Assembly: GCA_964496875.1 (NCBI GenBank)
Contig: CAZCBH010000005.1
Location: 62,001-126,000 of the forward strand
DNA: 64,000 bases
Origin: RI-106 sp964496875
GTDB lineage: Bacteria > Cyanobacteriota > Vampirovibrionia > Obscuribacterales > Obscuribacteraceae
Direction of reading: 5' to 3'
The notes beneath the pieces are model-generated. The model was not told the DNA's origin and ran no database searches. It saw nothing but the letters and a program-made list of their open reading frames with translations. Below are positions 1-8,648 of this stretch, piece after piece (position 1 is the stretch's first letter; each line of letters opens with the position of its first letter). The position numbers were made by a program, and so were the translations under genes.

Positions 1-1196
1 CAGGATCTTTCCTCTTCTTCTTCCTCAATCACCTGGGTCTTTTTATTGTCGAACACCAGGGGTAGTCTGCCGTCTTTATTGAGGTCGAGATCCACCGTGA
101 AGCCAGGGTTCCAGGAAGGATCCACCGAGGATCCTATTAACGATGTGATCACCGGCTTCAGTCTGGGGCTGATGATGGCAGAGTCATAGGTGACCAGTTT
201 TAGCGGATCGCCAAATACGGTGTTGACTCCGGTTCTGCTCTGGACGAATTTATCAAGACCTTTGAGCATACAGCCCGGTCCGGTCAGGACTATCTCTTCA
301 AGCTTGACCTGACCCGCCTGGGATTCGAAAAACTCGAGAGAGCGCTCCAGTTCATCGGTTATATCGCTGAATATGGTTCGCGCTACCTGAGCCGCCTCTC
401 CCAGGCGTTCGTTTCTTGGTGGGGCACCGAACAATGGAATGTCCGGCAGAAGCTCCAGCGCTTCTTCGTAGTCCATATCGAGGCTTCTGGAAATCGCTTC
501 TGTAAGGGTCTCCACCCCTATGATCACCGAACGACCGAAAAGTGGCATGGTGTTCTTGATGAAATTGATATCGGTGGCGTCATGGCGAAGATTCACGGTC
601 ATGGTGACCTTGTCCTGGGACTCGTAGCCTCCGATGGACAGACCACGAATAGCTGCCAGAGAAGAGACTTCTACTTTACCCAGGAGGGCTCCGGCACTGT
701 CGGCAGTGCGCCAGTAAGATTCGATAATAGAACGCTGCACAGCTGCAAGAATTACATCTACCCGTCTGACCCCATCTGGATCGGTTCTTTCGGTGGTGGG
801 CATAATCGACCAATCGAGATTGGCGTCGGCTATGGGAAATGGTACATGGGTGGTGGCTTCCTGGGTGACCACTTCGGCAAGCTCATCGGCGGGCATACCT
901 GTGGGCACCGGCATCAGGCGAATTACTGCGGACTGAGCAGGAATAGTCGTGTTGATGGTGGGCGATGGACCGGAGGCTGGAATACCTGCTTTGACGAAGA
1001 GATCCATAATCACCCCGCCTACGGTCTGGGGATCGGTAACCAGACCTTCTCGGATGGTATTGGCAGGGGTGGGCATGGAGGCGAATCGTACCGCTTCTAT
1101 GCCATTACGGGTTCTCTCGAGCTGGGCCATGGTAATGCTATCGCTATTGATATCAATACCGATAAGTGGTGATTGTTTTCTTTTGAATCCGAACAC
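1..1196 (-). CDS. pilM: Type IV pilus assembly protein PilM (actin-like ATPase), C-terminus beyond window
   Basis: The minus frame is open from a GTG at 1196 to the window edge, giving at least 398 codons. The product starts MFGFKRKQSPLIGIDINSDS, the phosphate-1 loop typical of PilM actin-fold proteins. A later segment reading VLTGPGCMLKGLDKF matches the second phosphate/adenosine region of the family. PilM is a cytoplasmic ring component that binds the PilN tail and links the pilus motor to the inner-membrane alignment complex. The visible end carries a run of six Glu after DNKKTQVI, a tail not usual for PilM, which is normally about 350 residues. It follows the prepilin peptidase stop by 17 nt on the same strand, so it is probably co-transcribed. 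The start is inferred: no strong ribosome-binding site is seen. Confidence 0.88.
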   Translation of the reverse strand, partial: MFGFKRKQSPLIGIDINSDSITMAQLERTRNGIEAVRFASMPTPANTIREGLVTDPQTVGGVIMDLFVKAGIPASGPSPTINTTIPAQSAVIRLMPVPTGMPADELAEVVTQEATTHVPFPIADANLDWSIMPTTERTDPDGVRRVDVILAAVQRSIIESYWRTADSAGALLGKVEVSSLAAIRGLSIGGYESQDKVTMTVNLRHDATDINFIKNTMPLFGRSVIIGVETLTEAISRSLDMDYEEALELLPDIPLFGAPPRNERLGEAAQVARTIFSDITDELERSLEFFESQAGQVKLEEIVLTGPGCMLKGLDKFVQSRTGVNTVFGDPLKLVTYDSAIISPRLKPVITSLIGSSVDPSWNPGFTVDLDLNKDGRLPLVFDNKKTQVIEEEEEERS

Positions 1197-1213
1197 GACC
1201 CGAGAACCGCTCT

Positions 1214-2766
1214 TTACTGGAAACTAGCCGTCAGGTGAAATATGCCCATTAAAGACTGTAGACCACCAGGGACATTGATAAACATAGCAAATGCTGCACC
1301 GATAGCCAAGGCGGGTCCGAAAGGAAAGCGGGCCTGGAATCGCGAGCCGGCGAAAACGGCCGATATTAATCCGCCTGCTATTCCGCCCGATAGTGCCAGG
1401 GTGGCCATCTGAGGTGACAGCCAGGGAGCCATGTTGCCGGTCAGGGATCCGAAGGCGATCAGGGGCATGGAGAGAAGCGCCGCTCCTATTGCAAATCCAA
1501 GTCCAAAAGGCTTTGCGACGGTATGCAGCACTTTGCGGCGCTGCATGTCCACAAAGAGATATACAGCGCCCATTAAGGACCCAACCAGAAAGGCGAGGGT
1601 AACAGCGATGACCATACCGGAGAGTCCGAGCCAGGAGGCGATAACTGCCGATAATACCGCGTCTCCTCCTCCCATTACGATGTTCTCTTCGTCGTCATAG
1701 TCATCTGTTCTTTNNNNNNNNNNNNNNNNNNNNNNNNNNNNNNNNNNNNNNNNNNNNNNNNNNNNNNNNNNNNNNNNNNNNNNNNNNNNNNNNNNNNNNN
1801 NNNNNNNNNNNNNGCGTCTCCTCCTCCCATTACGATGTTCTCTTCGTCGTCATAGTCATCTGTTCTTTTCGAGGATTTTTGATGACTTTCCGCCTTCTCT
1901 ATCGGTGTTTCTTCGCTTTCAGTTTCTGCTTGGTTTTCGGATTCCGCTTCCGTTTCTGGGTTCTCTTCCGGAATCTCACTCTCTTGCAAAGGATCTTGCT
2001 GGGATGACTGCTCAGTCTCAGTCTCGGTTTTCGTTTCCTCTTCCTCTTTCTCTTTCTCTTCGTCTTCGTCGCCCCGGAGAAACTTGAGCATCATCAACCC
2101 ATAAAAATCTATGTAATCGAAGACTATGTAGCTTATTCCGATACCGGCCAGAGTGTTCATAAAAACATCCTGGTGGAAGCCTATATATTCTAGGGTTTGC
2201 TGGGTGTAGAGAAGCGAGAAAGTGATACCAGGAGCCTTTTCCGCAAAGAGGTTGCCGAAGTGGTGCTGGGCGGCAGGGTCGGCTCTATCGAGCATGAAGA
2301 AGCTTCGATAGGTGATGCCGATGAGCATGGCCGGATAGGTGATTTCATGCGGGATCAGTTTTTCTCTGAAGTCGGTGATACAGACCGCGATAAGAACACA
2401 GGCGAAGAACGCCATAGCAAGCCCGTGTAGAGTCAATCCAAAACAATTGAAAATCAGATAGAACATAAGACCGGTAAAGGCTTCTACCACCGGATATTGC
2501 CAGGATATAACCGTGTTGCAATAACGGCACCGTCCTTTCAAGATCAGATAAGAGATGATTGGAATCAGATCGAGGACGCCTAGATGGTGCTCACAGGAAG
2601 GGCAGTGCGACTTTTTGAAGATCCAGGACTGCTCTTTTAGCGAGCGCAGGGCGACGACATTCAGAAAGGAGCCGACACAGATGCCGAGCACGACCACCAG
2701 GACAGCCCTCGCCAGAGCGTATTGCTCGGCGCTCAGTAAAATATTGATGTCTGAGAATTGAAGCAC
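1214..2766 (-). CDS. pilD: Prepilin peptidase (A24 family), interrupted by an assembly gap
   Basis: Inner-membrane aspartyl protease and N-methylase that cleaves and methylates type IV prepilins. The GTG start abuts the permease stop codon. The N-terminal domain has the zinc/methylase CxxC pairs (Cys55/58 and Cys80/83). The first catalytic Asp is in ITDFREKLIP (D132) and the second in MGGGD (D317). Multiple hydrophobic helices follow. An acidic, low-complexity insert of roughly 80 residues (about 232-310) precedes the GGGD motif, which is unusual. The gene is split by 100 N at 1714-1813, with the same 55 bases on both sides. Removing the gap and one copy (155 nt) puts 1868-2766 and 1214-1713 in one frame of about 465 residues, so the gene is probably intact in the organism. 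Confidence 0.9.
1714..1813. other. 100-N scaffold gap with duplicated flanks
   Basis: Exactly 100 N. The 55 bases at 1659-1713 are identical to the 55 bases at 1814-1868. This is the signature of two overlapping contigs placed end to end with a fixed-size gap, not of missing DNA. The gap lies inside the prepilin peptidase gene, beside the repetitive acidic coding stretch that may have disturbed assembly. Confidence 0.97.
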
Positions 2767-3561
2767 TTAGGGAAATTCTCTTTTTTCGTTTACCACCGCT
2801 GCCGCTCCCAATAGCAATACTACATAAGCAACTATATAGGAGACAAGATAGTTGAGAATCTCCTGGGAAGGTGGCTGCATGTAGGTCAGCTCAAGGCGAA
2901 TTCTGGTAAGACCGGCTAGATCAGGCAAAATCCAGTAGATGCCGCTCAAGATCATCTTCGCCATTTGACTCTGGGACATATTGCTGAGTTCGAGCAAAGA
3001 GCTGCCGAGGTGGCCGATAAACCAGATAGAAAGTGTAAATATGACGCTCATGATAGGGGTAGAGAAGGTGGAGAAGAAGGTGGCGATTGCAAGGACAAAG
3101 AGAAGCTCTAATAGAACCAATCCCAGGGCGCCGCTGAGCCATGGCAGGTGCAACTGAATCTGGTGAAGCGGGTCCACCATCCATATGAGTGCCACCAGAA
3201 AAAGCCCCATGGCCGCTGTGACAAGAATGATGCAGGCTGCCAGACCGAGATATTTCCCCAGGATAAATTGCCAACTCGTCACAGGCTTTGAGAAGATCAC
3301 ATAGATCGTTCTTTTATCGAGCTCTTTATAGACCAGAGTGGTGCCGGTGAATACGGTGATGATACCGCCGATTATGGCAATCACAGAAAGACCGAGATCC
3401 TCGATTATTCTTATCTCCTGACCTATGGATAAGGAGCCCAGAACAATCCCCAGCATGGTGATTAGACAAGCGAAGATAAAAAAGGCGTAGAGAACCCTGT
3501 CCCGAACGGATTCTCGGAAGGTGTTCAAAGCTATGGCCAGAGTCGCTTTCAGCTCAGTCAT
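2767..3561 (-). CDS. ABC-2 type transporter permease
   Basis: A 264-residue polytopic membrane protein with about six hydrophobic segments. Its N-terminus (TLAIALNTFRESVRDRVLYA) and the loop with YKELDKRTIYVIFSKPV are typical of ABC-2 permeases of the NatB/GldF/CcmB-like type. It should form the channel of an exporter with the ATPase encoded just upstream. The ATPase stop overlaps its start by 8 nt, and its own stop is immediately followed by the prepilin peptidase GTG, so the genes are translationally packed. The substrate is unknown. The pilus context suggests an envelope role, but the sequence does not prove it. Confidence 0.88.
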   Translation of the reverse strand: MTELKATLAIALNTFRESVRDRVLYAFFIFACLITMLGIVLGSLSIGQEIRIIEDLGLSVIAIIGGIITVFTGTTLVYKELDKRTIYVIFSKPVTSWQFILGKYLGLAACIILVTAAMGLFLVALIWMVDPLHQIQLHLPWLSGALGLVLLELLFVLAIATFFSTFSTPIMSVIFTLSIWFIGHLGSSLLELSNMSQSQMAKMILSGIYWILPDLAGLTRIRLELTYMQPPSQEILNYLVSYIVAYVVLLLGAAAVVNEKREFP

Positions 3562-4327
3562 CTTCGTCTATTCTCTCTTCCTTCCCTTCTATTTTCTCAA
3601 GAAAGAAATCCTCCAGGGCTTTATAGCTCTCTCCCCGGGATATGTTGGCTATGGACTCCTCTGCCACCAATTTGCCGTGGTGCATAATTCCGATACGATC
3701 GCAGATTTCGTTCACGTCGGGCAATAGATGGGAGTTGAAGAAGATCGTCTTGCCTTCTTCTTTGAGAGTACTCAAGATCTCGCGCACATCTTTGCGCCCA
3801 ATTGGATCAAGCCCGCTCATCGGTTCGTCGAGAAAGAGGATCTCGGGATCATTTACTAGAGATTGAGCGATGCCCAGGCGCTGCAACATTCCTTTTGAAT
3901 ATTGATGCATGGGGCGGTCCGCCCACTCTTTCGCCAGACCGACTCTTTTGAGCAACTCCTGATTGTGCTCTTTGCTCTTTGCCCGGTCGAGACCGAAGAG
4001 CTGGCTTGCGAAGTCCAGGAATTCGTTGGCGGTCAAATGAGAGTAGAAGTATGGATTCTCCGGCAGAAAGCCGATTTTCTTGAGAACCATGTGGTCACCG
4101 GGCTTTGCTCCGAGCAGTTTGATCTCGCCGCGGTCAGGCCGAAGCAGTCCCAGCAGGATCTTGATTGTGGTCGTTTTGCCAGCGCCGTTGGGACCTAACA
4201 ATCCATAGGTCTCGCCGCGCCTCACGGTGAGGTCGAGATTATCCAGCACTCTGATGCGTTTTCGCAGGAAGTTACTGACTCGGTCTTTGAAAAGACCGCG
4301 CACGGTAATCACGTCCTCGCCGCTCAT
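3554..4327 (-). CDS. ABC transporter ATP-binding protein
   Basis: A 257-residue single nucleotide-binding domain. It shows Walker A GPNGAGKTTT near residue 45, a Q-loop region (KIGFLPENPYFY), the signature YSKGMLQRLGIAQ, Walker B EILFLDEP followed by the D-loop MSGLD, and the switch His in NSHLL. The closest family is the gliding/Nat-type exporters that pair with ABC-2 permeases. It sits 2 nt after the sigma factor stop and overlaps the permease start by 8 nt, so the three are almost surely one transcript. It should hydrolyse ATP at the inner membrane to drive the permease. The substrate cannot be told. Confidence 0.93.
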   Translation of the reverse strand: MSGEDVITVRGLFKDRVSNFLRKRIRVLDNLDLTVRRGETYGLLGPNGAGKTTTIKILLGLLRPDRGEIKLLGAKPGDHMVLKKIGFLPENPYFYSHLTANEFLDFASQLFGLDRAKSKEHNQELLKRVGLAKEWADRPMHQYSKGMLQRLGIAQSLVNDPEILFLDEPMSGLDPIGRKDVREILSTLKEEGKTIFFNSHLLPDVNEICDRIGIMHHGKLVAEESIANISRGESYKALEDFFLEKIEGKEERIDEDD

Positions 4328-4329
4328 TT

Positions 4330-5241
4330 TCAGCTGCCTTTCTGTCCGGGCGCCTTTTTGCTCTTCTGAGTGATGATTTTATGTAATTCGGTGGTGGCGG
4401 CTCGCAAGCGTCTTGATACTTGCATCTGGGATATCCCCAGGCGACGAGCCACTTCGGTCTGGCTGAGATCTTCGTAGAAGGTCAGTTGAACCACTTCTCT
4501 GAGACCGTCCCGGAGTTGCTTGATGGCTTCCGCCAGCATGAAGCGGTCTTCTTTAGCAAGCTGGTTGTTATGGTATCTGCCATCGACCAGGGTGTCTATC
4601 AAAGACTGTTCCGAACCGGCATCGTTGGAAAGAGCCTGATCTAAAGAGATCAGGGTACGACGCCGGTCGACTTCGTAAGCTTCATTCACCCTTGATACAG
4701 GGATTTCGAGCTCGCAGGCGATTTCGGTATCGGAAGGTTCTCTGCCCAATCTGGCTGTGAGGTTCTGCACAAGCCGGTTGATTCTGAAAGAAAGCTCTTG
4801 TAACTCTCTGGGGGCGCGGATCATCGCGGTCTTATCCCGGAGATAATGCCGGATCTCGCCTGTAATCAGGTGAGTGGCATAGGTCTGGAACTTAGCCCCG
4901 GCATCGGGCTTGAATTGATCTACCGCTTTGATCAAGCCGATGCTGCCGACCTGAATCAAATCTTCGACAGGGTCTGTCGATCTTCTTGCTAATCCGTAGG
5001 CGATTCTTTTTACCAGCGGCAGGGCTGCCTGAATTATTGAATCCCTCAGCGCAGGATCGCGCGTGGATGAATACTTAGCAAGCCATTCGTGAATCTGGTC
5101 ATGCTGTTTTGAAGTATCCGTCTTGGGATTCTTTGAATGTCCCTGAGCTGATCGTTTTGTCTGCAAACTTCTGCTCACCATTTTGTGTATGTCTAACCCG
5201 ATAATCTCTATTGTATGGCCTTTAGGCAATTTATCAAACAA
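4330..5241 (-). CDS. RNA polymerase sigma factor, SigB/SigF (group 3) type
   Basis: A 303-residue alternative sigma-70 family factor. Region 2 (about 70-140) has DPVEDLIQVGSIGLIKAVDQF and KFQTYATHLITGEIRHYLRD, the core-binding and -10 recognition segments of SigB/SigF/SigG/WhiG-type factors. Region 3 (about 145-195) has RAPRELQEL and RLGREPSDTEIACEL. Region 4 ends with the helix-turn-helix LSQTEVARRLGISQMQVSRRL. A 60-residue charged N-terminal extension precedes region 2, so the real start could be the internal Met at residue 21. It is the first gene of the run leading to the ABC exporter, prepilin peptidase and PilM. In Synechocystis, SigF is required for pilus formation, so a pilus or envelope regulon is a reasonable inference. 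No anti-sigma factor lies next to it. Confidence 0.92.
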   Translation of the reverse strand: MFDKLPKGHTIEIIGLDIHKMVSRSLQTKRSAQGHSKNPKTDTSKQHDQIHEWLAKYSSTRDPALRDSIIQAALPLVKRIAYGLARRSTDPVEDLIQVGSIGLIKAVDQFKPDAGAKFQTYATHLITGEIRHYLRDKTAMIRAPRELQELSFRINRLVQNLTARLGREPSDTEIACELEIPVSRVNEAYEVDRRRTLISLDQALSNDAGSEQSLIDTLVDGRYHNNQLAKEDRFMLAEAIKQLRDGLREVVQLTFYEDLSQTEVARRLGISQMQVSRRLRAATTELHKIITQKSKKAPGQKGS

Positions 5242-5364
5242 ATTATTTAAATGCTAGGGCCAAAATGTTTCTACTTCCCCTGCAAAGAGACCCCAAAGGC
5301 ATAATCAGTCGATCTCTAGCGGATATCCAGTCATGTTGTCAGGAGTCGAATAATTGGTGAAAAC

Positions 5365-6408
5365 TCAAGCTCTACTTGGGTTTGCCAGTCTTCTCACGCT
5401 GTTGATGAGCTTGTCTTCGGCGCTGTACTCGGCAGGATCATTTTTTTTCTCCAGGGGAGAATTCTCTATCTGCCAGCGCACCGTCTTGGCAAGGGCTTCT
5501 TCCATCTCGGTAACTTTCACCGAGCCCAGATAATCTCTGACGGAGGAGCAATCGATGGTGAGGTCTTGATTCCAGTCGAAATCCTCGATTAGATGGGAGG
5601 GCAGTTGTGAATCATCTATCTCTAGAATCTCTCCGTCCCAGTTCATGGTTCGAGCAAGCTCTTCTACCCACTGGCGTTCGTTGATAGGCTCTCTTTCGCC
5701 CACATTGAAGACATGGCTATCGCCATCTTCTTTGAGGGCGCAGGCGGCAATCACCTCGGCCACATCTTCTACGTAGCCCCGGGTCACTTTCCAATTAGAT
5801 TGTTTTTTGCCCAGCAGAAGAGTGGGTCTTTTGTCGTTCATTCTGGAGACATATACATAAGTGCGGCTCTGGGGATCATTGGGACCGAAGACCACCGGCA
5901 GCCTCAGTATGGTCGAGGGGATTTTCATCTCGCTTCTGGTCAAACCTTCTACCAGAAGCTTCTCGTACATATACGAGGTATGGAGTGCGTCTACGGCATT
6001 GACCCTGTAAGGGAAGAGAATTTCGCGCAATGGACCGTCTTCTTTGATGGGCGTGGCATCCGGTTCTCCTAGCTCGATTTTGCGCAGGCGATTGTAAGCC
6101 CGGTATACATCGATGCTGCTGATGATAAGCAGTCGCTTCAGTTTTTGCGGAACACTCTGAAGTACGCTCCATGTCTCCTGGGCTGTGCGCGGTATCATGT
6201 CGATTACCACATCAGGCGCCACTTCGGTCATTGTGCGGCTGAGCTCATTCTGCTTGGAGCGGTCGCAGATTACTGATTTGACTCCGGAAGGAAATTCCCG
6301 GTCGGTTCTGCCCCGGTGCAGAACATAGACTTCATCTACTGCCTGGTTCAGTTTACTGACTACATATGAACCGATAAAGCCGGTTCCACCGATTACGAGA
6401 ACGCGCAT
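5365..6408 (-). CDS. NAD(P)-dependent epimerase/reductase (extended SDR family)
   Basis: A 347-residue Rossmann protein. It has the N-terminal cofactor motif GGTGFIGSYV (residues 7-16), the acidic/basic end of beta-2 in LHRGR, and a catalytic YxxxK at Y146/K150. The segments LRLPVVFGPNDP and HVFNVGEREPINERQWVEEL are the usual substrate loop and C-terminal region of NAD-dependent epimerase/dehydratases. It likely acts on a nucleotide sugar or a related carbonyl compound in the cytoplasm. It is separated from the sigma factor run by 123 nt and may be monocistronic. The exact substrate cannot be assigned. The C-terminal 40 residues are charged and carry no recognisable motif. Confidence 0.85.
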   Translation of the reverse strand: MRVLVIGGTGFIGSYVVSKLNQAVDEVYVLHRGRTDREFPSGVKSVICDRSKQNELSRTMTEVAPDVVIDMIPRTAQETWSVLQSVPQKLKRLLIISSIDVYRAYNRLRKIELGEPDATPIKEDGPLREILFPYRVNAVDALHTSYMYEKLLVEGLTRSEMKIPSTILRLPVVFGPNDPQSRTYVYVSRMNDKRPTLLLGKKQSNWKVTRGYVEDVAEVIAACALKEDGDSHVFNVGEREPINERQWVEELARTMNWDGEILEIDDSQLPSHLIEDFDWNQDLTIDCSSVRDYLGSVKVTEMEEALAKTVRWQIENSPLEKKNDPAEYSAEDKLINSVRRLANPSRA

Positions 6409-6651
6409 CCGAGTCTCCCTTTAAAATCTCTTGAACAGAGGCATGAATTGAGTTTTTGCTGCATCCAGTTTACTCCCAAGATTGCTCGAATGCAAACCGG
6501 AAAGCCTCATTGCGACAGGATATTCCATTAACTTTGCACTTTACAAATTAACCCCCTTAATGCATCTCCTGCAATGAGGCGGAAGTCGGTAAAATTGCAT
6601 TCACCGCTTTTGATGCCGCTTATTGATATTGATTGGAGAGAGAAGAAGATT

Positions 6652-7749
6652 ATGTTTGTAAAGGGTATGGAGCTCTCGGAGACGTTCTTCAAAGAAGCGG
6701 TGGAGCCGATTCTAGATGAAGTCAGTGGACAACTTCGTTATTCTGCCGGTTTATTAGGTCCCGGCTCAGAAGTGCTCGGTTTCGACAACGAGATAAGTTC
6801 TGACCATCACTGGGGTCCCAGGGTGATGCTCTTTTTGGAAGCCGGCGAAGTAGAACAGTTTGGAGGAACGCTCAAGACCGTTTTATCGCACAAGCTACCC
6901 CGCAGATATAAAGGCTATCCGACCAGTTTCACTCCCCCAGGTGGTGACTCGGGAAATGCTGTAGTTCAGATGCTCGACTATGAAAACCAGGGTTTGATAA
7001 ACCACCGGGTAGAGATCTTTAGTTTTGATGGCTTCTTGGAGAAGTATCTGGGATTCTCCTTGAAAGAGCCCTTTACCGAAAGCCAGTGGTTGAGCCTGCC
7101 TCAGCAGCATTTGAGAAGTCTTAGAGCCGGTCGGCTGTTTAGAGATGATCTGGGTCTTGGCGAGCGACTTGCCGAAGTAAACTACTATCCCCGGGATATC
7201 TGGCTCTATCTGCTCGCTTCTACCTGGAGCCGTATCGAGCAGACCGAGCATCTCATGGGCAGGGCGGGTCATGTCGGTGACGAGATAGGCTCTTCTTTGA
7301 TAGCAGCCTCAATAGTAAAAGATCTGATGCGGCTGGTTTTTCTGATGGAGAGAGAATATTGCCCTTACGCCAAATGGTTCGGCACCGCTTTCAACCAACT
7401 GAAAGGCGCGATGCTGCTCAAGCCTCATCTTGAATCAGCCCTCGCCAGCCAGAGCTGGGAGGACAGAGAGCGTTGTCTGGTCAAAGCCTACGGTATCGTC
7501 GCCGAAATGCATAATCGTCTTGGTATCACCGAAGCACTGCCGGAAGAGCCTCGATCTTTTCATGGAAGGCCATATAAAGTAATCAGTCTCGGTGAATTCT
7601 CGAGGGCTATCAAAGGCGCTATCGAGGACCCGGCGGTGGCGAGACTCTGCCATGGCAGGCTCTATGGCAATATCGACCTGGTCACAGATTCTACCGACGT
7701 GGTCGAATCTCTTTCGGCTAGAGCCGCGCTGCGGCATATCTATGATTAG
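6652..7749 (+). CDS. DUF4037 domain-containing protein
   Basis: A 365-residue protein of the DUF4037 family. The family block GLLGPGSEVLGFDNEISSDH is near the N-terminus, and YPRDIWLYLLASTWSRI, VGDEIGSSLIAASIVKDLMR and CPYAKWFGTAF are in the middle. The N-terminal block resembles the GSxxxG-D-x-SSDHD pattern of nucleotidyltransferase-fold proteins, and the rest is helical, so a nucleotide- or nucleic-acid-modifying role is possible but not shown. I chose ATG 6652 because GGAGAG lies 11 nt upstream. An in-frame ATG at 6574 has no such site and would add 26 atypical residues. The gene stands alone, convergent with the next gene. Confidence 0.85.
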   Translation: MFVKGMELSETFFKEAVEPILDEVSGQLRYSAGLLGPGSEVLGFDNEISSDHHWGPRVMLFLEAGEVEQFGGTLKTVLSHKLPRRYKGYPTSFTPPGGDSGNAVVQMLDYENQGLINHRVEIFSFDGFLEKYLGFSLKEPFTESQWLSLPQQHLRSLRAGRLFRDDLGLGERLAEVNYYPRDIWLYLLASTWSRIEQTEHLMGRAGHVGDEIGSSLIAASIVKDLMRLVFLMEREYCPYAKWFGTAFNQLKGAMLLKPHLESALASQSWEDRERCLVKAYGIVAEMHNRLGITEALPEEPRSFHGRPYKVISLGEFSRAIKGAIEDPAVARLCHGRLYGNIDLVTDSTDVVESLSARAALRHIYD

Positions 7750-7766
7750 AACCAAGTCGTTCTATG

Positions 7767-8507
7767 TTATTTCTTGGCGTCCTTATCACCGCTGGTGAAG
7801 GTTCGCTTGAACCAGCCACCGACAGCATCGGCTGCTTTGCCGGCTTTTTCCTTGACCACGCTCATTTCAGGCAGACCGGTGGAGGCGTCCGCTTTACCCT
7901 GGGTGACCACCTCTTCGCCTTTGCCTTCAGCGGCATCAGCCGCCCCCTTCAAAGCTTTCTGAGTGCGCTCGGATAGACCGCCGCCTTCCGGATCGACACG
8001 CCTGAGCACCTGGTCGATTCTCTGGAGATCCTGAACCCCCTTGGGTACACCGAACACTTCCGGACCGGCTCTGCGAGCAGCGTTCTGAATGTCTTGCTGA
8101 TTGATCCTGTTCTCTCCATCGGTTAGAACTCCGGATTTGTCCAACAACTTGGCTCCTTCCTGGAGCGTTCCTGCACCGGGAATCCAGTTGCCCGCTTCTC
8201 TGATGGCACGGTCGGCTTCGGCATTGCCGGTTCTGCCCTGGACACCTTTGACCACTTTGTCTCCGACCTGTTTGCCGTTTTCGACCAGCTTTTCGGTGTC
8301 TATCTTTTTAACCGAATCGACTACATCGCCGCCGACTTCCTGGGCTTTGTCCAGGGCCTGGCCGCCTGCGTTTTTGGCTTTGCCCCAGAAGTCCTTGGCC
8401 CACTTGCCTAGTCCGGATTCGTTATTAGAGGAATCCGCTACTTGAGTAGGTTGATCTTTACCGTGTGAAACCGCAGCAGCGTCGCCGCGCGAATTAGAGC
8501 CGCCCAT
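7767..8507 (-). CDS. Hydrophilic Lys/Gly/Asp-rich protein of unknown function
   Basis: I do not recognise a family. The product is 246 residues, cysteine-free and strongly hydrophilic. It has short amphipathic stretches rich in Lys, Asp, Gly and Ala (for example DKAQEVGGDVVDSVKKID and KGAADAAEGKGEEV) that look like LEA-type or disordered helical segments. There is no signal peptide or membrane segment. The start is well supported: GGGAGGGCAGG lies just before the ATG at 8507. It is convergent with the DUF4037 gene (17 nt apart) and is followed upstream by the pil motor operon. The composition would fit a stress or structural protein, but this is only an impression. Confidence 0.75.
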   Translation of the reverse strand: MGGSNSRGDAAAVSHGKDQPTQVADSSNNESGLGKWAKDFWGKAKNAGGQALDKAQEVGGDVVDSVKKIDTEKLVENGKQVGDKVVKGVQGRTGNAEADRAIREAGNWIPGAGTLQEGAKLLDKSGVLTDGENRINQQDIQNAARRAGPEVFGVPKGVQDLQRIDQVLRRVDPEGGGLSERTQKALKGAADAAEGKGEEVVTQGKADASTGLPEMSVVKEKAGKAADAVGGWFKRTFTSGDKDAKK

Positions 8508-8648
8508 CAGTCCTGCCCTCCCGATGACGAAAAAAACTAGATTTTTCTAGTAAGTGCGAGTGATTATACGAGTTTAATCTCGGGACCCTTAGATGTCAAT
8601 GCGGGAAACCGCTAAAAGCCGGGGACTTTTATTAAATGTCAGGAGATC

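Noticed and set aside
582..1172. Long plus-strand open frame across PilM
   Set aside because: It is the antisense shadow of the minus-strand pilM frame, has low-complexity Gly/His composition and no ribosome-binding site.
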